In this document: positions 5,679-9,745 of the stretch, piece after piece
Layout: every line of letters starts with the position of its first letter
How positions within the stretch are numbered: the stretch's first letter is position 1
NCBI GenBank assembly: GCA_016763255.1
Contig: JAESUA010000298.1
Coordinates: forward strand, 1 to 9,745
DNA from: Magnetovibrio sp.
GTDB taxonomy: Bacteria > Pseudomonadota > Alphaproteobacteria > Rhodospirillales > Magnetovibrionaceae
Reading direction: 5' to 3'
DNA: 9,745 bases
Made by a program: the position numbers and the translations under genes
The notes under the pieces: generated by a model
What the model was told of the DNA's origin: nothing
Seen by the model: the letters and a program-made list of their open reading frames with translations, nothing else
Databases searched by the model: none

Positions 5679-6761
5679 TCAGCCGCCGAGTAAAAACAAG
5701 GCATCGGCTGAAATGGTTGTATTGCCCGGGGGCGCGGTGATGATCTTGCCTGTGTCGGTGTCTCTGTAGGCGATCGGCGTCCCGGCATTCATCTGCACGT
5801 ATTTTGAAACAATGTCGGCCCATAAGCCGGTAAGAGCTTCATCGAGCCGGACGATCCGCTCGCCTTGCGCGGTAAAGAGATTTTCCAAGATAACAGTCGA
5901 TCCCGGATGCAACAGGCCGCCGATGATCATTTCCGGATACGCGCGCACCGGGCGCAGTACCAATGTTGCGCCGGCCTTTTCCAGCCTTTGTCGATTATCA
6001 TCATCAACGCATTCAGCAACGACTTTAGCGCTGCAATTGATTTCTCGAATTCGGCAGACAACATCGAAAGCATTTCCGTCGGAGGATGAATCCTCCTCAT
6101 TCAAGGCAAGAACAATGACAATTTCGGCGTTTTTCACCGAGGCTTGTTGCAACGCCCCCGGTGAGCTGCCGCAGCCCTTAACGTATTTAATGTCAAATCC
6201 CTGCAACAGGGTCGGCAGGCCGTGATCAAAGCATTCGGAGATGAGAACAATTTCGCGTCCGGCTGTCGCCTCGGCGCTTTTACATTCAGACATCAGGCGC
6301 GCCAAGTGCTGCTCGGAATCAGCTTTCGAACCGATAATGACGATGTGGTCTTTCATTTGAGTCCAGCTCCAGTTCCCGTTTTTCATGGCTTCACGGCGGT
6401 TGCTGCGATAATCGAAGAAGTCCCCTGCCATGTTTCCGACCACAAATATGCCGCCGATATAGAGCACCAGAACGGTCGATAAACGCCCCCATACCGTGGT
6501 TGCAGATAGGTCACCATAGCCCACGGTGGTGATGCTGGTCAGGGTCAGCCACACGCTGTCGCCAAAGCCGAAGCCTTCGAACTGCATCATCGCAAGGGTG
6601 TGGGTCGCGATGATCAAGGCAATGTAAAAAAAGGCTTTAACGCCCGATCTCTGGGCAAGCTGCCCATGCGGGGCGACCCCCCCCATTTGCCCCATGATGA
6701 GAGGTTTTTTTCGCCTTAGACGGCGGTTGCGCCGCCATCGGCTAAATAAGGCTGGAATCAT
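5679..6761 (-). CDS. Two-helix potassium channel with cytoplasmic RCK-like domain
   Basis: This 360-residue protein has a very basic N-terminus (RWRRNRRLRRKK), a first membrane helix near 43-60, a pore loop with the K+ selectivity filter TVGYGD at 79-84, and a second helix near 93-115. A long cytoplasmic part begins with an RCK/TrkA-N-like Rossmann segment (DHIVIIGSKADSE, about 138-150) and ends with a TrkA-C-like segment closing ALFLLGG. The usual GxGxxG nucleotide loop is replaced by GSKADSE, so NAD binding is doubtful. The ATG at 6761 is chosen because GGGGGAG (6772-6778 on the complement) lies 10 bases upstream; a GTG at 6788, one base after the preceding stop, would add nine residues. 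Its place in the cluster suggests a role in membrane potential or K+ balance during envelope stress, which is inference. Confidence 0.92.
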   Translation of the reverse strand: MIPALFSRWRRNRRLRRKKPLIMGQMGGVAPHGQLAQRSGVKAFFYIALIIATHTLAMMQFEGFGFGDSVWLTLTSITTVGYGDLSATTVWGRLSTVLVLYIGGIFVVGNMAGDFFDYRSNRREAMKNGNWSWTQMKDHIVIIGSKADSEQHLARLMSECKSAEATAGREIVLISECFDHGLPTLLQGFDIKYVKGCGSSPGALQQASVKNAEIVIVLALNEEDSSSDGNAFDVVCRIREINCSAKVVAECVDDDNRQRLEKAGATLVLRPVRAYPEMIIGGLLHPGSTVILENLFTAQGERIVRLDEALTGLWADIVSKYVQMNAGTPIAYRDTDTGKIITAPPGNTTISADALFLLGG

Positions 6762-6789
6762 GCCTCTCACGCTCCCCCAAAATGGCACC

Positions 6790-7440
6790 CTATGCAGCGG
6801 GCATCAGTTCCTCGATCTTATACAAAGGCAGGTATTTAACGAAATACACATCGGTCCGGCCTCCTTCGAACACAAAGGCTTCGATGGCCGCTGTGCGGTC
6901 TTTACTGGTCAGGCGAAAATAATCGCAGACGTTTTCATCATTTGACATGGCCGCGGTCGTTTCAGTGTCATTCGGGTCTTTGTCGAGCCAATAGACTTCC
7001 TGAGCCTGATCTTGGACATACGACTTGGCAAGCCAGGGGTTATCTAAACGGGCTTGTTTATGGCTCTTTACCTTGACCAGATAATCCCGATCAGGGGTGA
7101 AAAGCTCGGCAAATTGATCAACATGTATCATGGCTTCAACATGGGGTTGGTCGGCGCCATAGGCAAAAGCCAATTGTTCGCCCATGCCTTCATCCTGTAT
7201 CCACATGAGCAAGGGCCGATTGTCTTTGGTTTGGCCAAGATGAAAGACCCTTCGCTCATAGCCGGACTGGGCGGAAAGATCGAGCCCCGTGACCTTTTGA
7301 ACAAACAGTTCGGCGTCTGAAATTTCGGGGTGTTCATCAAAACCGATTTTGATGGCATCGCCTTTGTTCAGCTTGCGCGGGTGATCCAGCGACCGTGCTG
7401 GGGCGCTGCTTTTATCTCGTCCGAAGATCTTCTTAAACAT
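6790..7440 (-). CDS. DUF2491 family protein (YjfK-like)
   Basis: This 216-residue soluble protein matches the DUF2491 family, whose E. coli member is YjfK. The function is unknown. Recognisable parts are the N-terminal MFKKIFGR, the QDEGMGEQLAFAYGADQP block and the C-terminal AIEAFVFEGGRTDVYFVKYLPL. There is no signal peptide or membrane helix, and the composition is acidic overall after a basic N-terminus. The ATG at 7440 has GGCGGAG 7 bases upstream; a longer in-frame start at 7488 would enter the hairpin that precedes the gene. It follows the PspA gene directly and its TAG lies just before the channel gene. In E. coli the equivalent gene also follows a PspA homologue (yjfJ), so a shared role in a PspA-linked membrane system is likely. 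Confidence 0.85.
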   Translation of the reverse strand: MFKKIFGRDKSSAPARSLDHPRKLNKGDAIKIGFDEHPEISDAELFVQKVTGLDLSAQSGYERRVFHLGQTKDNRPLLMWIQDEGMGEQLAFAYGADQPHVEAMIHVDQFAELFTPDRDYLVKVKSHKQARLDNPWLAKSYVQDQAQEVYWLDKDPNDTETTAAMSNDENVCDYFRLTSKDRTAAIEAFVFEGGRTDVYFVKYLPLYKIEELMPAA

Positions 7441-7454
7441 GACAACGCTCCGCC

Positions 7455-7490
7455 AAAAGAATGCCCAGGGAGCCCTCTCCCCAGGCATTC
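7455..7490 (-). terminator. Intercistronic hairpin with short U tract between pspA and the DUF2491 gene
   Basis: GAATGCC (7459-7465) pairs with GGCATTC (7484-7490), and GGGAG (7468-7472) pairs with CTCCC (7477-7481) around a CCCT loop; a 2x2 internal loop separates the two stems. On the transcribed (-) strand it is followed at once by four T residues (7458-7455) and then by the ribosome site of the next gene. It looks like a leaky terminator or a 3' stabiliser of the pspA message. Confidence 0.6.
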
Positions 7491-7497
7491 AGCACAC

Positions 7498-8181
7498 CTA
7501 TTTCTTGGCCTTAAGACGGGCCATGATATCGTCGGTTTTGGCCGTGCCTGCGCCGATCCCGGATTCTTTCATGCGCCTATCGAGGTCATCACCACTCACC
7601 TCTTCGGCCAACTCTTCGGCGGAAGAAAAGCGATCTGCACGCTCCTGCTGGCGCTTTTTGATGCGCTCCAGGGAGTCCATGGCACCACCCATTTTCGAAG
7701 ATGACCCGGAAAAACGGCTGGCGACTGCACTTTGGGCACTTTGTACGGCTTCGGTCGCCTTGAGCACATCTTGTTGCTGCTTGAGATGCTTCAGACGCCC
7801 TTCGGCCTTTTTGAGATTGGTTTTCAGCGTCTGCTCGCTATTGGTGAAGCTTTGCAGGAGGGACTTTTCGGTTCCCAGCTGCTCTTCGAAGTCGCCGATC
7901 CGCTCACAGATATCACGCGCCAGATTTTCGTCGTTTTTTTCCAGGGCAGCCCCGGCGTAACCCTCGTGTTCGGTGATTTTCTGACCAAGATCGTTCACGT
8001 TGCGCTCGATGCCCTTGCGCTTTGCCATGATCTTGGTGAGTTCGGTCTTGGCGGCATTGATCTCGTTGCTCGCTTCACGCAGCTCCTGATCCATGATTCG
8101 AATCGCCTGGTTGTCGGCAATTGTTTCGCCCGTTTCCGAGACCATGCCTTTGATGGCGGTGAATACTTTGCTCCAGGACAT
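7498..8181 (-). CDS. pspA: PspA/IM30 family protein (YjfJ type)
   Basis: This 227-residue protein has the PspA/IM30 fold, almost entirely helical coiled coil. It starts MSWSKVFTAIKGMVSE, where the short amphipathic N-terminal helix binds stressed membrane. The long heptad-like region spans about residues 25-145 (MDQELREASNEINAAKTELTKI through LKHLKQQQDVL). A charged helical tail ends MARLKAKK. PspA proteins belong to the ESCRT-III-like superfamily and form rods or rings that repair leaking inner membrane. This one is nearer the YjfJ branch than the sigma-54-controlled PspA of enterobacteria; no pspF, pspB or pspC gene is in view. A clear AAGGA ribosome site precedes the ATG at 8181. The upstream gene encodes DUF2170 and the downstream one DUF2491, matching the yjfI-J-K order. 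Confidence 0.93.
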   Translation of the reverse strand: MSWSKVFTAIKGMVSETGETIADNQAIRIMDQELREASNEINAAKTELTKIMAKRKGIERNVNDLGQKITEHEGYAGAALEKNDENLARDICERIGDFEEQLGTEKSLLQSFTNSEQTLKTNLKKAEGRLKHLKQQQDVLKATEAVQSAQSAVASRFSGSSSKMGGAMDSLERIKKRQQERADRFSSAEELAEEVSGDDLDRRMKESGIGAGTAKTDDIMARLKAKK

Positions 8182-8229
8182 AATAATGATTCCTTATTTC
8201 CGAATTAGGCCATTGATCGCCAACAAATC

Positions 8230-8826
8230 TTAATCGCGCAGATATTCTTTGCAGAACTCGAGGGCGTCTAAGGTATTGTTGGCCAATGTGGTGATTTCTT
8301 CGACGATCTCTGTGACATCCGAGTTGATGCTCAAAGCGCCAAAGAGGACGTAGCGATCACCCATGATGGAAAATGATGAGAGCGGAACGGGCAGGCTCGC
8401 ACGCAGCAGAACGGCGTTCAATTCGCCAATCTTGCCGTCCTTGACCTCATCAATTCCCCACAAATCGGCGATGGTGAGAATTTGCTCATCCCCGACCGTA
8501 ATCATCACCGGAAACTCATCAACGTCTTGCACAACCGCCTGAATAACAGGGGTTTCGCCGTCAATCTTTTGGATGGCGATCTCGCCGTTGGTGACCTCTT
8601 CGGTGGCCGATAATCGGCCCACCAGATCGTCCGTCGTAACTTTAGCCATTAGCTGTCCGTCCTTTGTCTCAGAAGTGGTTGAATTGGCGCAAAGCCGACC
8701 TTCCAGATCACGAATGGCCTTGCGGCCCCATGCGGGAACCCAGACTTGCATCGAAACGAGCCCTAAAGTTCGTTTTTTATCTCTTGCACGCTGCTGCCTC
8801 TCGGCACTTTTCTGGTCCCTGACCAT
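8230..8826 (-). CDS. DUF2170 family protein (YjfI-like) with RHH-like N-terminus
   Basis: This 198-residue protein has two parts. Residues 1-58 are basic and include VSMQVWVPAWGRKAIRDLEG, a strand-then-helix pattern resembling ribbon-helix-helix DNA-binding domains. Residues 61-198 form the DUF2170 domain (TPVIQAVVQDVDEFPVMITV, PLSSFSIMGDRYVLFGALS), close in length to E. coli YjfI. The domain's function is unknown. ATG 8826 is preferred because GAGG lies 8 bases upstream and the predicted promoter's -10 box overlaps the alternative TTG start at 8853. An internal in-frame ATG at 8649 with AAGGA 10 bases upstream could give DUF2170 alone. It is the first gene after the palindrome array and lies 48 bases before pspA. 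The DUF2170 call is confident; the RHH call is tentative. Confidence 0.85.
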   Translation of the reverse strand: MVRDQKSAERQQRARDKKRTLGLVSMQVWVPAWGRKAIRDLEGRLCANSTTSETKDGQLMAKVTTDDLVGRLSATEEVTNGEIAIQKIDGETPVIQAVVQDVDEFPVMITVGDEQILTIADLWGIDEVKDGKIGELNAVLLRASLPVPLSSFSIMGDRYVLFGALSINSDVTEIVEEITTLANNTLDALEFCKEYLRD

Positions 8827-8852
8827 TACCTTTTCCTCGCTAACATAGCGCA

Positions 8853-8881
8853 ACAGTATCCGTTACGTGTCACGATGTCAA
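8853..8881 (-). promoter_or_regulatory. Promoter of the DUF2170-pspA-DUF2491 operon
   Basis: Reading the - strand, a perfect TTGACA (-35, bases 8881-8876) is followed by a 17-base spacer and TACTGT (-10, 8858-8853; three of six consensus bases). Transcription would begin near 8846, about 20 bases before the ATG at 8826. The strong -35 with a poor -10 is typical of a regulated promoter, and palindromic repeats cover its spacer and upstream side. Confidence 0.65.
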
Positions 8882-8920
8882 CTCGTGACGAGTAACGCAT
8901 GGCAGGCGTGACTAATCACG
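8861..8920. promoter_or_regulatory. Array of three 14-bp palindromes (operator candidate)
   Basis: Three copies of CGTKA-N4-TMACG occur: CGTTA-CGTG-TCACG (8861-8874), CGTGA-CGAG-TAACG (8884-8897) and CGTGA-CTAA-TCACG (8907-8920; perfect, and extended to GCGTGA/TCACGC at 8906-8921). Their centres, 8867.5, 8890.5 and 8913.5, are exactly 23 bp apart. Copies 1 and 2 together form a 15-base-arm inverted repeat (13 of 15 matched). Copies 2 and 3 also match directly over 17 bases (14 identical). Copy 1 lies inside the promoter spacer, copies 2 and 3 upstream of the -35 box, and copy 3 overlaps the stop codon of the preceding gene. Confidence 0.78.
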
Positions 8921-9745
8921 CATCTCATCCCAGTCCTCCATGAGATAGCGATAGAGGGTACCGGAGCGGGGGCGATTGATATCGATGGTGCTTCGTTGGG
9001 CAAAAAAATCCCGGCCAAAAACGAAACTCGCCTTAATCATGGGCAAGGTCGCCCAAGCCTTGGGCATCGGTCCGTCAAACTGTTTGATCCGTGCTTTGGG
9101 GGACAATCCATGCGGCGCGGCAATGGTCCAGCCCCACTCTCCGAAGCTTGGAACGTTGGCATGATACTGATCCACCTTAGCAAAACCGGAGGCTTCAATG
9201 GTTCGACCGATGCTTAGGAAGGTACGCTTTGAATGATAGGGCGATGTTGACTGAACCGCCATCACCCCATCACCTGCCAAAATGCTCCGCAGCTTGGTAT
9301 AAAACCCCGTTGAGTAGAGCTTATTTAAATCAGGATGATTGGGATCGGGCAAATCGACAATGATCGTATCAAACCGTTTACCTTGCTTGATCAGTTGATC
9401 GACGCTTAACCATGCATCGCCAAATTTCGTTTGCACACGCGGGTCGGAAAACGATCCTTTGTTCATTTTGATGAAGGCGCGGTTCTCCCCGCCATCCTTC
9501 TCATTGGTAAAAAACTTGACAAGTTCCCGGTCCAGATCGAGAAGCAGCACTTCTTTCGGATCCCAGCTCAGGACATCGCGCAGCGCGAGCCCGTCGCCCC
9601 CACCGATGATCAGAACACGGTCATTGCGGGCGCTGGCCATCATGGCCGGGAAAACCAGCATGGAGTGATAGATTTGCTCGTCATTGCTGGCGAACTGAAC
9701 CCGGCCATTCAGATGGAACGTGAGCATCGGCTGCCCCCCCGGGCA
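8912..9745 (-). CDS. speE: Spermidine synthase-like (polyamine aminopropyltransferase) protein, C-terminal part
   Basis: This is the catalytic domain of a spermidine-synthase-family enzyme; the frame stays open to the window edge, so the N-terminus is missing. Such enzymes transfer an aminopropyl group from decarboxylated S-adenosylmethionine to putrescine. Visible motifs are LNGRVQFASNDEQIYH, the nucleotide-binding IGGGDG, LLDLDREL, GDAW, and the active-site loop VDLPDPNHPDLNKLYS, in which both loop aspartates are kept. The DLPDP form (rather than DSTDP) and the tail ending YLMEDWDEMRD are what I associate with long, membrane-fused members whose N-terminal half is transmembrane; that half would lie beyond 9745. 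A Ser follows YH where many relatives have Glu. The stop codon overlaps the third palindrome of the array, 85 bases before the DUF2170 start. Confidence 0.85.
   Translation of the reverse strand, partial: CPGGQPMLTFHLNGRVQFASNDEQIYHSMLVFPAMMASARNDRVLIIGGGDGLALRDVLSWDPKEVLLLDLDRELVKFFTNEKDGGENRAFIKMNKGSFSDPRVQTKFGDAWLSVDQLIKQGKRFDTIIVDLPDPNHPDLNKLYSTGFYTKLRSILAGDGVMAVQSTSPYHSKRTFLSIGRTIEASGFAKVDQYHANVPSFGEWGWTIAAPHGLSPKARIKQFDGPMPKAWATLPMIKASFVFGRDFFAQRSTIDINRPRSGTLYRYLMEDWDEMRD

Noticed and set aside
5275..5823. Long open frames opposite or shifted within the rhomboid and channel genes
   Set aside because: They are shadows of well supported genes; their translations are rich in Arg, His and Pro and match no family.
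8827..8853. TTG start at 8853 for the DUF2170 gene
   Set aside because: It lies in the predicted -10 box, upstream of the expected transcription start, while ATG 8826 has a good GAGG ribosome site.
8861..8920. Reading the palindromes as CRP/FNR-family sites
   Set aside because: The GTGA and TCAC halves in the perfect copy are separated by 4 bases, not the 6 needed for CRP/FNR-type sites.
8830..8923. Sigma-54 (-24/-12) promoter, as used by enterobacterial pspA
   Set aside because: No TGGCAC-N5-TTGC match was found on the - strand; the TTGACA-type promoter fits better.
9736..9745. Ten-base match (CCCCCGGGCA) between the window end and the tRNA-Phe 3' end at 4001-4010, as a possible attachment-site pair
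   Set aside because: It is short and low in complexity, lies inside the speE-like coding frame, and no integrase is present between the two copies.

Overview
The window looks like chromosomal DNA of an alphaproteobacterium, probably near the Rhodospirillales. The best evidence is the gene order hisD - UPF0262 - low-molecular-weight phosphatase - infA - maf - RNase E/G - yacG, which as I recall is an alphaproteobacterial housekeeping arrangement. The infA, maf and yacG products are also typical of that class. No insertion sequence, integrase, CRISPR array or plasmid gene was seen.

Layout. Bases 1-3823 (+ strand) hold the housekeeping run, with short gaps or overlaps. The RNase E/G gene in this run is split by a one-base frameshift that puts its two catalytic aspartates in different reading frames. 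Bases 3865-4054 are a self-contained tRNA-Phe(GAA) unit with its own promoter and intrinsic terminator. Bases 4099-4823 (+) are AT-richer and carry an unrecognised 134-residue protein and a stand-alone 78-residue RRM RNA-binding protein. Bases 4824-5084 form a hairpin-rich gap between converging gene sets.

Bases 5085-9745 (- strand) hold an envelope-stress type cluster. In transcription order it is: a spermidine-synthase-like enzyme (5' end beyond the window), a YjfI/DUF2170 protein, a PspA/IM30 protein (YjfJ type), a YjfK/DUF2491 protein, a two-helix potassium channel with a cytoplasmic RCK-like domain, and a rhomboid protease. The trio DUF2170-PspA-DUF2491 matches E. coli yjfI-yjfJ-yjfK. 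The set suggests a membrane-maintenance module joining polyamine chemistry, a membrane-binding coat protein, K+ flux and intramembrane proteolysis; that joint role is inference.

The most striking unannotated structure is a regulatory array in front of the DUF2170 gene (8861-8920). It has three 14-bp imperfect palindromes, CGTKA-N4-TMACG, with centres exactly 23 bp apart, built around a promoter with a perfect TTGACA -35 box. The first gene behind this promoter encodes a basic N-terminal segment resembling a ribbon-helix-helix DNA-binding domain fused to DUF2170, so autoregulation is a testable idea.
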